DNA from: Novosphingobium resinovorum | Lineage (GTDB): Bacteria > Pseudomonadota > Alphaproteobacteria > Sphingomonadales > Sphingomonadaceae | Direction of reading: 5' to 3' | Length of the DNA stretch: 64,000 nucleotides | Assembly: GCF_001742225.1 (NCBI RefSeq) | Contig: NZ_CP017077.1 | Span: 496,001-560,000, forward strand | Shown here: positions 26,604 to 35,754 of the stretch, in pieces | How positions within the stretch are numbered: the first letter of the stretch is position 1 | Layout of the letters: each line of letters begins with the position of its first letter | Translations under genes and position numbers: made by a program | Notes under the pieces: model-generated | The model's input: the letters and a program-made list of their open reading frames with translations, nothing else | The model's database searches: none | What the model was told of the DNA's origin: nothing

Positions 26604-27073
26604 GGCAGCTTTGTCCGTGACGAGGGAGGCGGTTTGCGGCGGCAGGTTTCCTGAAGATTAGGGGCATCTTCACCCGACGGCTGTCGGTCTTCAGATGACC
26701 ACAGCGCAATGAAGTCAAACGGAGGGGGCACTTCCTGCCAGGGCTGACGCACTCGGCGATGTGCCGTTTGTTCCCAATCGAGAGAGAGGATCACACCGAT
26801 ACAAACCGCGATCACGAAGACCACCACGGCAACGAAGACATCGTCACTGATCGCACCAGCGTCGTAAAAACTGAAAAGTGCTATGCCTATCCCTAAAACC
26901 AGCAACGCCAGCGCTATGCTGACTTTCCAGATTTCGGCCCGCGGCGGCGGCGGTTCGGGCGTGAAGCGGCCTAAAGGTTTCATCTGAAAGTTCGCCCAAA
27001 CCGTTGGACGCCTTATGGTTGTTGGTGCCTGTCCAGGGTCGATCACACGGGTCTTGCCTTGTGATCCCATCAT
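26600..27073 (-). CDS. Hypothetical membrane protein
   Basis: A 157-residue protein with two transmembrane helices in the middle (VSIALALLVLGIGIALFSFY and VAVVVFVIAVCIGVILSL) and polar Pro/Arg-rich ends. ATG at 27073 is chosen because longer starts run into the lysR promoter and gene. Divergent from lysR, hence a candidate target. Not recognised. Confidence 0.6.
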   Translation of the reverse strand: MMGSQGKTRVIDPGQAPTTIRRPTVWANFQMKPLGRFTPEPPPPRAEIWKVSIALALLVLGIGIALFSFYDAGAISDDVFVAVVVFVIAVCIGVILSLDWEQTAHRRVRQPWQEVPPPFDFIALWSSEDRQPSGEDAPNLQETCRRKPPPSSRTKLP

Positions 27074-27104
27074 CGGCCCGCTACCATGAAGCAAGCAAAT
27101 GAAT

Positions 27105-27116
27105 ATTATTGCGCAT
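27105..27116 (-). promoter_or_regulatory. Candidate LysR site in the divergent promoter
   Basis: ATTATTGCGCAT (complement ATGCGCAATAAT) is an exact 12-base match to 21378-21389 of the globin promoter. It sits 22 bp before the lysR start, between divergent genes, where LysR-type proteins usually autoregulate. Confidence 0.45.
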
Positions 27117-27137
27117 TGAGCGCAAGGATGATGGCTT

Positions 27138-27986
27138 ATGGATATCAATGTTGCGCGCACATTCTTGGAAGTCGTCAAAACCGGCAGTTTTGTGAACGCT
27201 GCGTCGAACCTTCACCTCACGCAGACCGCAGTCAGTGCCCGCATCCGGGTGCTTGAGGACCTGCTCGATCGGCCAGTATTCATCCGCAACAAGGCAGGTG
27301 CGAAGCTGACACCGGCGGGCGAGCAGTTTCTGCGCTTTGCAACCACCATAGTGCAGGTCTGGGATCGGGCGCGCCGCGCCGTCGCGCTCCCGCCGGGACG
27401 GGAGACCGTGGTAACGGTCGGCGCCGAGCTCAGTCTGTGGAGTCCCTTGCTGCGGCACTGGCTGCTCTGGATGCGTCGGGAATGTCCGGAAATCGCGGTA
27501 AGCACCCATATCGACACATCCGAACGCCTGATGGAGCAGGTCCAGGATGGCTCACTCGATATGGCGGTGCTCTATGCCGCGCCGAGCCGTCCGGGGATCA
27601 TCGCCGAACTCTTGTTCGAGGAAAAGTTGGTCCTGGTGCGGACCACGCCAACCAGCAGCCCTCTCGCACCGGAAGATCATGTTCAGATCGATTGGGGTGA
27701 GGAGTTTGCCGGGAGCTATCACGCCGCTTTCCCGGATCAGCCTAACGCCGTCGTTTCGATAAGCTATGGTCCGCTCGCGCTCGATTATATCCTGGCGACA
27801 GGGGGTAGCGGCTATTTTCGCAAAGGCTTCATCCGCTCCTATCTCGAGGAAGGCCGCCTCGCTCTCGTCCCCGGAAGTCCTGAATTTTCGTACTCGGCCT
27901 ATGTCGTCCACAGCACAAAGGCCGACCCGGGCGTGATGGACCGCATTCGTGCCGGCCTCAAGGCGGCCGCGGCGATTACAGCATGA
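27138..27986 (+). CDS. LysR-family transcriptional regulator
   Basis: A 282-residue regulator. The winged helix-turn-helix spans residues 1-60 (ARTFLEVVKTGSFVNAASNL, TQTAVSARIRVLEDLLDRPV), and a substrate-binding domain follows (VTVGAELSLWSPLLRHWLLW, DGSLDMAVLYAAP). No Cys in an OxyR-like pair is seen. Its stop overlaps the next gene (ATGA). Nearby redox genes are likely targets. Confidence 0.9.
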   Translation: MDINVARTFLEVVKTGSFVNAASNLHLTQTAVSARIRVLEDLLDRPVFIRNKAGAKLTPAGEQFLRFATTIVQVWDRARRAVALPPGRETVVTVGAELSLWSPLLRHWLLWMRRECPEIAVSTHIDTSERLMEQVQDGSLDMAVLYAAPSRPGIIAELLFEEKLVLVRTTPTSSPLAPEDHVQIDWGEEFAGSYHAAFPDQPNAVVSISYGPLALDYILATGGSGYFRKGFIRSYLEEGRLALVPGSPEFSYSAYVVHSTKADPGVMDRIRAGLKAAAAITA

Positions 27987-28468
27987 CCGTGAACGAACCA
28001 TCGTCACCCGTTTGCTACGCCAGCGAAGCCGATGACATTTACATGGGCTTTGTCGGTCGCGAGGAGATCCTCGCGGCGCTCAACGAACTGCTGGAAGCCG
28101 AACGGGCCGGCGCCCGCGTCGCGCTCGCCAGCGCCAAGTCGGCGAACGATCCCGACTACGCCGAACTGATGCGATCGGTCCGTGCCGACGAAGCACGTTG
28201 GTGCGCGATGCTCTCGAGGCAGATCAGGCGATTGGGCGCAGCGCCCTCACGCAAGACCGGCGCCTTTTACAAGAAGGCGTTGGCAATCCCTGATCCGCTT
28301 GAAAGGCTCGCCTTTCTCAAGCGCGGACAAGCCTGGGTGGTTCGCAAACTGGAATCTCTGACCCCTAGGGTTCGTGACGAGGCATTGCATGCCGATCTTC
28401 GCGAGATGCTCGAGAGCCATCGGGTCAACATCGATCGCGCCGCAGCGCATCTTGAAGCGGAGCATTGA
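27983..28468 (+). CDS. Ferritin-like helical protein (possible DUF6306)
   Basis: A 161-residue all-helical protein: ILAALNELLEAERAGARVAL, VRADEARWCAMLSRQIRRLG, then SHRVNIDRAAAHLEAEH. The spaced Glu, Asp and His residues resemble a ferritin-like bundle that could bind a di-metal site. Co-translated with lysR. The DUF6306 name is from memory and uncertain. Confidence 0.6.
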   Translation: MTVNEPSSPVCYASEADDIYMGFVGREEILAALNELLEAERAGARVALASAKSANDPDYAELMRSVRADEARWCAMLSRQIRRLGAAPSRKTGAFYKKALAIPDPLERLAFLKRGQAWVVRKLESLTPRVRDEALHADLREMLESHRVNIDRAAAHLEAEH

Positions 28469-28497
28469 CCTGCGCGGAAACCCGCAAGCTGTATCAT

Positions 28498-28941
28498 TTA
28501 GTCCATGCCGACGCCGAGCGGTGATTGGCGGTTAATCAGCCGCTTCATGGCCTCACGATCGGACAGGAGATCGGAAATCCGGTAGGTATCGAATACCGCC
28601 ATCATCGCCTGCATGCCTTGCGCCAGCACGCCGGTCAGTCCACATGCGGGAGACAGCGCACACCCGGAACAATCTGCGAGTTGGAAGCCTTCCTCGGTGC
28701 GGCGGACGACCTCGCCGACGGTGATCTCATCCGCTGGTCGGGCGAGACGCATGCCGCCGGCGCGACCGCGAACGGTTTCGATGAAGCCGTCGTGCGCCAG
28801 GGCGTTGACGACCTTCATCAGGTGATTGTGGGAGACATCATAAGCCCGCGCGATTTCGCCGATCGAACACAGGCGCTCTTCGTGAAGGGCCAGGTGAATC
28901 AAGACCCGCAGTGAATAATCCGTGTAGCGTGTCAGCCGCAC
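28498..28941 (-). CDS. nsrR: Rrf2-family regulator, NsrR-like
   Basis: A 147-residue regulator: VRLTRYTDYSLRVLIHLALH, SIGEIARAYDVSHNHLMKVV, and HDGFIETVRGRAGGMRLARP are the Rrf2 winged helix. Three cysteines follow in CSGCALSPACGLTGVL, the NsrR cluster pattern that binds an Fe-S cluster sensitive to NO. GTG at 28941 with GGGAG upstream gives the canonical start; the longer frame to 28968 is rejected. It probably represses the globin-hmp operon at 21.4 kb. Confidence 0.87.
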   Translation of the reverse strand: MRLTRYTDYSLRVLIHLALHEERLCSIGEIARAYDVSHNHLMKVVNALAHDGFIETVRGRAGGMRLARPADEITVGEVVRRTEEGFQLADCSGCALSPACGLTGVLAQGMQAMMAVFDTYRISDLLSDREAMKRLINRQSPLGVGMD

Positions 28942-28972
28942 GCAAAACTCCCGAGAAACAATCTGCAAACAC

Positions 28973-28984
28973 CATACCTGTATG
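28973..28984. promoter_or_regulatory. Short palindrome in the nsrR promoter region
   Basis: CATAC-CT-GTATG, 32 bp upstream of nsrR, may be part of an autoregulatory site. Weak evidence. The rest of the gap up to 29168 holds the sulfite reductase promoter. Confidence 0.3.
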
Positions 28985-29168
28985 TAACAGACATGTTAAG
29001 GCCGAGATTGCCCTCAATGCCGGTTTGCAACGATCGGCCCATGGTTATTGACCTGCAGCGACCTGCCTTATCGAGCAATTATTTTGATGGATCGATGCAT
29101 TAAAAGTCATTTTGTGCATGAGTGATCATGATGCCATCCTGATGCTCCCTTGGGCGTAAGAGGCTGAT

Positions 29169-30803
29169 ATGTACAAATACGACGAGTATGATCAGGCCAT
29201 GGTCGATGCCCGGGTCGAAGAGTTTCGCGACCAGACGCGCCGTCGGATCGAAGGCCATCTCAGCGAAGACCAGTTCAAGCCTCTGCGGCTCAAGAATGGG
29301 CTCTACCTGCAACTGCACGCTTATATGCTGCGCGTAGCGGTGCCTTACGGCACGCTCAATTCGCGGCAAATGCGCAAGCTGGCGCATATCGCGCGCAAAT
29401 ATGACCGAGGCTACGGTCATTTCACGACACGACAGAACATCCAATATAACTGGATCAAACTGGCAGAGGCGCCCGACATCCTCGCCGAGCTTGCGACGGT
29501 GGAAATGCACGCCATCCAGACGAGCGGCGAGAGCATCCGCAACCTCTCGGCCGATCATTATGCCGGGGCCGCTCCCGATGAGATATGCGATCCGCGGCCC
29601 TGGGCCGAACTGATCCGCCAAGCCACGACGTTCCATCCAGAGTTCAGTTATCTGCCGCGCAAGTTCAAGATCGCAGTGATCGCCGCGCAGGAAGACCGTG
29701 CCGCGCTGCGCTGGCACGACTGTGCGCTGCGCATCGTCAAGAACGAGAGCGGTGAGCAGGGCTTCGAGGTCTATGCTGGCGGCGGTATGGGGCGCACGCC
29801 GATTATCGCTTTCCCGATCAGGGGGTTCTGTCCGGCAGGCCAGATTTTCTCCTATATCCAAGCGATCCTGCGGGTGTGGAACCGGCATGCGCGGCGCGAC
29901 AACATCCACAAGCAGCGGATGAAGATCCTTGTCCATGAACTGGGAGAAGAAGAGTTCCGCCGTCAGGTGGAGATGGAGTTCGAGCACATCCTGACGCTGG
30001 GCCGGGATTTTCCGCAGGCCGAGTATGACAGGATTGCCGCCCATTTTGACCCGCCGCCGTTCGAGACCGGGCTTTCCGAGGAGCTCGACCGCTCCGATCC
30101 CGACTTCGCGCTATGGGTCGATCGCCAGGTCGCCGCACATAAGGCGCCCGGTTATGCCATCGTCAATATCAGCCTCAAACCCGACGGGGGTATAACCGGC
30201 GACATTTCAGCCGAGCAGATGGAGCTCGTGGCCGACCTTGCCGAACGCTACAGCTTCGATGACCTGCGCTCGACGCATGTCCAGAATCTCGTGCTGCCCC
30301 ATGTGCGCAAGCGGGATCTCCATGCGGTCTGGCAGGCGCTGGACGCGGCGGGGCTGGCAAGCGTCAATCTCGGCCTCGTCACGGACATCATCGCTTGTCC
30401 CGGACTCGATTATTGCAGCCTGGCCAACGCGCGTTCGATACCCGTCGCCCAACAGATCGCAGAGCGCTTTGCCGATCTCGATCGTCAGCTCGACCTCGGC
30501 GAACTCAAGATCAAGATTTCGGGCTGCATCAACGCCTGCGGTCATCACCACGCGGCCCATATCGGTATCCTTGGTGTCGATCGTAAGGGCACAGAGAACT
30601 ACCAGTTGCTGCTTGGCGGGTCCGGGGCCGAGGATGTTTCGCAGGCCAAGATCACCGGGCCGGGCTTCGACGAGACCGGGATCGTCGATGCCGTCGAACG
30701 CACGATCGAACGCTATCGTGAGATTCGCGAGCCAGGTGAACGCTTTCTCGATTGCTATCGCCGCGTTGGCATGGATCCGTTCAAGGAGGCTATTTATGGG
30801 TGA
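29169..30803 (+). CDS. cysI: Sulfite reductase hemoprotein (nitrite/sulfite reductase family)
   Basis: A 544-residue siroheme and 4Fe-4S enzyme reducing sulfite to sulfide. GYGHFTTRQNIQYNWIKL is the first siroheme-binding region. The cluster ligands appear in ACPGLDYCSLANARS and ISGCINACGHHHAAHIG. Family length and both ferredoxin-like half-repeats are present. Nitrite as substrate cannot be excluded, but pairing with DUF934 and the MetB-like gene at 40 kb favours sulfur assimilation. Confidence 0.93.
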   Translation: MYKYDEYDQAMVDARVEEFRDQTRRRIEGHLSEDQFKPLRLKNGLYLQLHAYMLRVAVPYGTLNSRQMRKLAHIARKYDRGYGHFTTRQNIQYNWIKLAEAPDILAELATVEMHAIQTSGESIRNLSADHYAGAAPDEICDPRPWAELIRQATTFHPEFSYLPRKFKIAVIAAQEDRAALRWHDCALRIVKNESGEQGFEVYAGGGMGRTPIIAFPIRGFCPAGQIFSYIQAILRVWNRHARRDNIHKQRMKILVHELGEEEFRRQVEMEFEHILTLGRDFPQAEYDRIAAHFDPPPFETGLSEELDRSDPDFALWVDRQVAAHKAPGYAIVNISLKPDGGITGDISAEQMELVADLAERYSFDDLRSTHVQNLVLPHVRKRDLHAVWQALDAAGLASVNLGLVTDIIACPGLDYCSLANARSIPVAQQIAERFADLDRQLDLGELKIKISGCINACGHHHAAHIGILGVDRKGTENYQLLLGGSGAEDVSQAKITGPGFDETGIVDAVERTIERYREIREPGERFLDCYRRVGMDPFKEAIYG

Positions 30804-31236
30804 TCCGTTACGCTTCCGGGACGATCCGGCACCGGATGAGCCGGGAGTTTCCCTGGATGCGTTTCTCAATCAGAAGGACGCAACCTCAGTGCTTCTCGAG
30901 GCGGGCGATGATGTCCGCGCCTTGTTACCCGAACTTGGCCGCGTGCGGCTCGTCGAGATCGACTTTCCGCGGTTTCGCGACGGGCGTGGTTTTTCCAGCG
31001 CAAGCATATTGCGCGAGGCGGGCTACACAGGCGAAATCCGTGCGATCGGTGACGTGCTCGTTGATCTGGTATTCTTCATGCGGCGTTGCGGCTTCGACAG
31101 CTTCGAGCCCGACGCCCCCTTTCATCCGGGTGCCGTCGATGCCGCACTGAGCCGCTACCCTGACGTCTATCAGTCGGCGACAGATGGACGAGAGCCGATC
31201 TGGGCGCTGCGGCATCCCCAATTCGCCGCTGAATGA
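30796..31236 (+). CDS. DUF934 family protein
   Basis: A 146-residue protein with LVEIDFPRFRDGRGFSSASI, LREAGYTGEIRAIGDVLVDL and FFMRRCGFDSFE, the DUF934 family that routinely follows sulfite reductase genes. AAGGAGG precedes ATG 30796, which overlaps the cysI stop by 8 bp. Likely an accessory to sulfite reductase; mechanism unknown. Confidence 0.88.
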   Translation: MGDPLRFRDDPAPDEPGVSLDAFLNQKDATSVLLEAGDDVRALLPELGRVRLVEIDFPRFRDGRGFSSASILREAGYTGEIRAIGDVLVDLVFFMRRCGFDSFEPDAPFHPGAVDAALSRYPDVYQSATDGREPIWALRHPQFAAE

Positions 31237-31361
31237 ACGCAGTTCGTTCCTATGGTTTGGACGGTAGCTTCGGCACCTGATGCGCGCGCCATATAATGAC
31301 CAGATCATCGTGTCTTGATGCCCGACTTGAGTGCTGGAAGCGATGAGCGGGACCCTTGTAA

Positions 31362-31382
31362 ATATATCGTAACACGATATAT
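31362..31382. promoter_or_regulatory. MarR-type operator at the head of the efflux region
   Basis: ATATATCG (31362-31369) and CGATATAT (31375-31382) form a perfect 8-bp inverted repeat with a 5-bp spacer. The same half-sites and spacing occur at 39062-39080 in front of the marR gene, so both are probably bound by that regulator. Confidence 0.6.
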
Positions 31383-31422
31383 TAGAATGAGGGATGCGGA
31401 GGGGATGTCGATGGAGGCCGCT

Positions 31423-31740
31423 ATGCCGATGTTGAAAATCCTGGCCACGACTGTCGGCCTGACGTTGGGCAGCTTGCTGGTCGCGGTATCGTTGTCCTGT
31501 CTGGCTTGGTGGCTAGCGACCCGCGCTCATCATCCGCGCTGGGGCGCGCCACTTCTGCTCATCATAGTTGGCGGCGCCTGGCTGGCTGCCTTGGGCCACA
31601 GTGAGTTCGTGAAGATGGCCACCGTATTCGCTTTGGTTGGATCGGGCTTGCTCTATTTTGTAGGTCGGGAAGAACAGGGGGGAGGGCCGTCGCGCGACAC
31701 GAAACCGGGCCGCTCCGCCATTCCTGGAGGAAAGCACTGA
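31423..31740 (+). CDS. Small membrane protein
   Basis: A 105-residue protein with three hydrophobic helices (ILATTVGLTLGSLLVAVSLS, PLLLIIVGGAWLAALG, MATVFALVGSGLLYFVG) and a polar tail. ATG at 31423 has GGAGG at a 5-bp spacing; the earlier ATG at 31405 is possible. Directly behind the operator. Not recognised. Confidence 0.6.
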   Translation: MPMLKILATTVGLTLGSLLVAVSLSCLAWWLATRAHHPRWGAPLLLIIVGGAWLAALGHSEFVKMATVFALVGSGLLYFVGREEQGGGPSRDTKPGRSAIPGGKH

Positions 31741-31952
31741 TGGCAACGCAGATCTGGATCTATCCTGCCCTCATCGCGGTGCTAGGCCAGAATAGACGGC
31801 CGAGCTTTGCTGAAATGCGCAGTTTCGTTCGACGAGCCCGGCGTGAAGCCGCTGCAGCAGGCGGTTCGGACGTTGCATGCCGAGGGAAGGTGCGTCGTCT
31901 GATCGAAGCGGCTCTGAAAGCGCCATCTCCTCAGTTGATGGCGGACGAATAG
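31740..31952 (+). CDS. Small hypothetical protein
   Basis: A 70-residue basic protein (FAEMRSFVRRARREAAAAGG), start overlapping the previous stop (TGATG), so probably co-translated. Not recognised. Confidence 0.45.
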   Translation: MATQIWIYPALIAVLGQNRRPSFAEMRSFVRRARREAAAAGGSDVACRGKVRRLIEAALKAPSPQLMADE

Positions 31953-32141
31953 GCGCGCCCTACTCGCGCTTTGCGAACGCCCCTGCGTGTGATGTTGTTT
32001 CCCGTCGCCCGAACCTCAGAATTTTTGCGCTTAACCTACAAAAACATTCGTTTGCGACGCGGCGCGCATTCTTTCACCCTGCCTCCATCAGGCCATGAAG
32101 ATGGCTGGTTACGAGCGAGCATCGACGGGAGAGGATGCCGC

Positions 32142-32411
32142 ATGAAGAGGTTTATGTCGGGCGACGCTGCTACACAGGCCGTATTCACTTGGTCACGGGC
32201 ACTGTGGACGCTTCTGTTCGCTGGGCTCGCCTTTGCTCTCTATTGCCTCAGCAAATATCGCCTTCTCAGTGAGGAGCAGATCATGCTGCTGATTTTCCTC
32301 GCCGTGCCGATCGCTGCATTCTTTGTGTCGGGCAAAGGGCAGGATATGTCCGATGCTTCGGACAAGACAGACCAGGGCATCAATTCGAGCTCGACCACTA
32401 AAAGCAATTAA
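32142..32411 (+). CDS. Small membrane protein
   Basis: An 89-residue protein with two hydrophobic helices (ALWTLLFAGLAFALYCLS and IMLLIFLAVPIAAFFVS) and a Ser/Asp-rich tail. GAGAGGA precedes ATG 32142. Not recognised; same orientation as the efflux genes. Confidence 0.55.
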   Translation: MKRFMSGDAATQAVFTWSRALWTLLFAGLAFALYCLSKYRLLSEEQIMLLIFLAVPIAAFFVSGKGQDMSDASDKTDQGINSSSTTKSN

Positions 32412-32556
32412 CCGCAAAATATTTGCGTTTCTCCATCAATATTTTGATCTACGGTTTAGCGCGCTGGCTCGGTTAAAGGGCTGTCTCATATCCATGGGAG
32501 GTAATGACCACGGTCGCTGTCGATCGTGACAATCCCGTTTGTCATGGTTGTCAGTG

Positions 32557-34632
32557 ATGCTTGTTGCGTTTGCGGGCGGGAAATGCCTGCCAGCCTCTCC
32601 CTTCGTGGTTGACCCCCAGAAGCTGCTCTTCTCGCTCAGCAGCTTGCTGGCGGCGGCCGCTACGCTGGCTATCGCCTTCTCGGCCAGTCTGCCCCGCCCC
32701 TGGTGGGCTCTGTTGACGGTCTACGTTACCGCTCAACCCATGGCCGGTGCCTTTCGGCCCAAGGTTCTCTACCGTCTGGGCGGCATACTAACCGGTGCCG
32801 CTGTCACGATCCTGCTCGTTCCCAACTTGCAGAACTCGCCCGAACTCCTGGTCTTGTGCCTCGCGGCCTGGACAGGTTTCTGCATCTATCTTGCGGTTCT
32901 TGATCGCACTCCGCGTGCTTTCCTGTTCCAGATGGCGGCATTCAGCTCGGCGGTGATCAGCTTTCCCTATCTCGATGATCCGGGGAATATTTTCGAGACC
33001 ACGGCCGCGCGGGTGCAGGAGATGACGGTTGCTATCCTGTGCGTGACGGCGGTTCATGCGCTGCTGCAACCTTGGAGCGCAACGCCGGCTATTCGCGCCC
33101 GTGTCCAGTCTTTTTTGGGCCACGCCCGCCGCTGGACCTCAGAGGCGCTTGGCAGTCACCATACCCGTCTCGAAGACGCACATCGCCGCGCACTGGCGGC
33201 GGACGTCACCGAACTCGGCATGATCGCGGTCCATTTGCCGTTCGATCAGCGCTGGGCTCCCGCGACCCGGCGACGGGTTACGGCCTTGCAACAGCAGCTC
33301 GCCACCATCCTGCCACTTGCCTCGGCTGCGGCGAACCGGCTCGACCGCCTGCGTGAAAGCGCCGATCTTCCGCCAATGCTCGAAGCTTTGCTGGCCGACG
33401 TCACCGACTGGCTGGATGATGAGCAAAGCGAGCTGCACCGGGTGGGATCGCTGGTGCGACGGTGCGAGGCGCTGGCGGCCGCCGCTGAGGCGCGCGGCGA
33501 CTGGAACGACCTGCTGACCGCGAGCGCCTGCATCCGCATCGCCGAGTTCCTGACCGCATTGGCCGCGAGTCGAAGGCTGGCGGACAGGATCGGGTCACCG
33601 GGTCGGCCCAGCGCTAAAATTCTTGCCGCAGAATCCTTTTCGCTTGCCCGCGATCATGGCGTCGCTGCGCTCGCGGGCCTGGCGACCGCCACGGCAATCG
33701 GGCTCTATTGCGCCGTCTGGATCCTGCTTGCCTGGCCTAATGGATCGGCGACCGCGGCCTTTGCCGCGCTCATTACCTGTTCTTTTGCCGCACAGGACGA
33801 TCCGGCGCCGGTGATCGGTCGCTATCTCGTGGCTACGCTCAAGACCTTTCCGTTGGGGGCTCTCTACCTTTTCGTGATCATGCCTCGGGTCGATGGCTAT
33901 GAGATGCTGATCGTCACCCTGGCCCCGGCCTTGCTGTGGATGGGCTATATCCAGGCCGATCCCGCACGTTCGCCGCAGGCCTTGCCGATGTTCTCCTGCT
34001 TTATCGTCGCCATGGGCTTTCTCGCGCGTTTTCAGGCGGATTTTGCACTGTTCATCAACACGGGGTTGGCCCAGCTCGGCGGAATTGTAGCGACGCTTGC
34101 CGTCACCCGCATGTTCCGATCGGCCAATGTCCTGTGGACCGCCCGGCGCATCCTGCGCGCGAACTGGGGTGAACTGGCCCTGCTTGCGGACATTCGCCGG
34201 CCTTTCCGTCCGGACCGCTGGACGGCAAGAGCGGTCGACCGGCTCGGGCAGGTGGCTGCACGAATGGCGGTGGCGACCGCCGGCGATAGACTCCATGCCG
34301 CTGACGGTCTGGCGGACCTCAGGATCGGCCGCAATATCATTCCGATCCGCCGGGCGTTGTCTCATGTCCCGCATAATGTGCGGCACCGCCTGGGCGCGGT
34401 ACTTGCCGGGCTGGCGGTGTTTTATCACGAGCGCTGGCGCCATGGCCATGCGGATGCCCCGCCGCCAGGGTTGCTCGAGCCAATCGACCGGGCCTTGGAG
34501 GCGCTTCTGAGCCTGCCGCTCGATGAGCATCGTCGGCCTGCCTTGCGTGCGCTGGTAGGAATGCGCTGCAATCTCTTCCCGACCGCCGCTGCGCCCCATA
34601 TCGTTTCATCAAGAGCTGGGGAAAGCGCATGA
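32557..34632 (+). CDS. FUSC-family inner-membrane transporter (AaeB/YccS-like)
   Basis: A protein of about 690 residues. Two hydrophobic blocks (roughly residues 20-165 and 360-510) are separated by cytoplasmic helices, the FUSC layout of aromatic-acid exporters. PWWALLTVYVTAQPMAGAFR is the family signature. ATG at 32557 is the likeliest start, with no strong ribosome site; a TTG at 32539 is possible. It leads the efflux operon and is coupled to DUF1656 by ATGA. Confidence 0.87.
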   Translation: MLVAFAGGKCLPASPFVVDPQKLLFSLSSLLAAAATLAIAFSASLPRPWWALLTVYVTAQPMAGAFRPKVLYRLGGILTGAAVTILLVPNLQNSPELLVLCLAAWTGFCIYLAVLDRTPRAFLFQMAAFSSAVISFPYLDDPGNIFETTAARVQEMTVAILCVTAVHALLQPWSATPAIRARVQSFLGHARRWTSEALGSHHTRLEDAHRRALAADVTELGMIAVHLPFDQRWAPATRRRVTALQQQLATILPLASAAANRLDRLRESADLPPMLEALLADVTDWLDDEQSELHRVGSLVRRCEALAAAAEARGDWNDLLTASACIRIAEFLTALAASRRLADRIGSPGRPSAKILAAESFSLARDHGVAALAGLATATAIGLYCAVWILLAWPNGSATAAFAALITCSFAAQDDPAPVIGRYLVATLKTFPLGALYLFVIMPRVDGYEMLIVTLAPALLWMGYIQADPARSPQALPMFSCFIVAMGFLARFQADFALFINTGLAQLGGIVATLAVTRMFRSANVLWTARRILRANWGELALLADIRRPFRPDRWTARAVDRLGQVAARMAVATAGDRLHAADGLADLRIGRNIIPIRRALSHVPHNVRHRLGAVLAGLAVFYHERWRHGHADAPPPGLLEPIDRALEALLSLPLDEHRRPALRALVGMRCNLFPTAAAPHIVSSRAGESA

Positions 34633-34853
34633 TCGAGGAGATCAATGTGCTCGGCATTTATATGCCGGCGGCGCTCGCCTGGGGCGTGCTGGCCGCGGTG
34701 CTCGTCTATATTGTGCGCGGGCTCCTGCAGCGCCTGCCGGGCTATCGACTGCTCTGGCACCCAAGCCTGCTCGAGCTCGCTCTCTTCATTCTGCTGTGGT
34801 GGGGCCTGAGCGCGCTCGCCGATAGTTTCCTCTACCGATGGGTCGCGTCTTGA
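34629..34853 (+). CDS. DUF1656 (AaeX-like) inner-membrane protein
   Basis: A 74-residue protein with two transmembrane helices and the DUF1656 start (EEINVLGIYMPAALAWGVLA), routinely between FUSC and HlyD-type genes in aromatic-acid efflux operons. Overlaps the FUSC stop by 4 bp. Confidence 0.9.
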   Translation: MIEEINVLGIYMPAALAWGVLAAVLVYIVRGLLQRLPGYRLLWHPSLLELALFILLWWGLSALADSFLYRWVAS

Positions 34854-34854
34854 C

Positions 34855-35754
34855 ATGTTGCACCGACAAAATCTCCTGCGATCGCTCGCCACGCTCCTTG
34901 TCATACTCGTAGTTCTGGGGGGGATATATGCACTGTGGCTGCGCTATCAGGTCGAGCCGGTCACGCGTGATGGCAAGGTGCGCGCGGACATGGTGCCGGT
35001 GGCCGCCGATGTCAGTGGGCTCGTCACCGAGGTGAAGGTCGCCGACAATCAGATGGTCCGAAAGGGCGAGATACTCTTTATCATCGACCGTCCGCGCTAC
35101 CGGCTTGCGCTGGAACAGGCCGAGGCCAACGTGGCAAGCCAGCGCACCGCGCTCGCGCAAGCTGTCCGTGAGGATCGGCGCAACCGGGCCATGCCCGAAG
35201 TGATCGCCGCTGAAGTGATCGAACAAGGCACGGCGCGGGTCGAAGGACTGCGGGCGACGATTGGTCAGGCGGTGGCAGCGCGCGACCTGGCCCGCTTCAA
35301 TCTGGAACGAACCATCGTGCGTGCACCGGTGGACGGGACCGTGTCCAACATGTCGCTCCAGCCCGGGGTCTATCTGACGGCCGGCAAAGCCGCGTTAGCG
35401 CTCGTCTATGACCACTCGCTCCGGGTGGAAGGTTATTTTGAGGAAACAAAATTGCCGGCGATCCGCGTCGGCGACCGTGCAAGCATCTACCTGATGGGCG
35501 TTGCTGACGAGATCGAAGGCCATGTGCAGAGTATCGCGGGCGGCGTCGAGGATCGCGAGCGGGCCGGGACTGACGGGCAACTGGCCAATGTAAACCCATC
35601 CTTCACCTGGGTGCGTCTGGCGCAGCGCATTCCGGTACGTGTCACGATTGATAAAATACCGGCTAATGTGCGGATGATTCCGGGCCAGACGGCCACGGTT
35701 GTCGTTCATCCGCGCGATGACGGACGCAGCGTGCACCGGAGCCTGCCATGGTGA
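34855..35754 (+). CDS. HlyD/AaeA-type periplasmic adaptor
   Basis: A 299-residue membrane fusion protein: one N-terminal helix (LLVILVVLGGIYALWLRY), biotinyl-lipoyl half-motifs (VPVAADVSGLVTEVKVADNQ, TIVRAPVDGTVSNMSL) flanking a short coiled coil, then a beta-barrel. It links the FUSC transporter to the outer-membrane channel. It starts one base after the DUF1656 stop. Confidence 0.92.
   Translation: MLHRQNLLRSLATLLVILVVLGGIYALWLRYQVEPVTRDGKVRADMVPVAADVSGLVTEVKVADNQMVRKGEILFIIDRPRYRLALEQAEANVASQRTALAQAVREDRRNRAMPEVIAAEVIEQGTARVEGLRATIGQAVAARDLARFNLERTIVRAPVDGTVSNMSLQPGVYLTAGKAALALVYDHSLRVEGYFEETKLPAIRVGDRASIYLMGVADEIEGHVQSIAGGVEDRERAGTDGQLANVNPSFTWVRLAQRIPVRVTIDKIPANVRMIPGQTATVVVHPRDDGRSVHRSLPW

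Noticed and set aside
29084..29124. Possible second NsrR site before cysI (ATGCATTAAAA...TTTTGTGCAT)
   Set aside because: Half-sites are too far apart and not well matched to the NsrR form.
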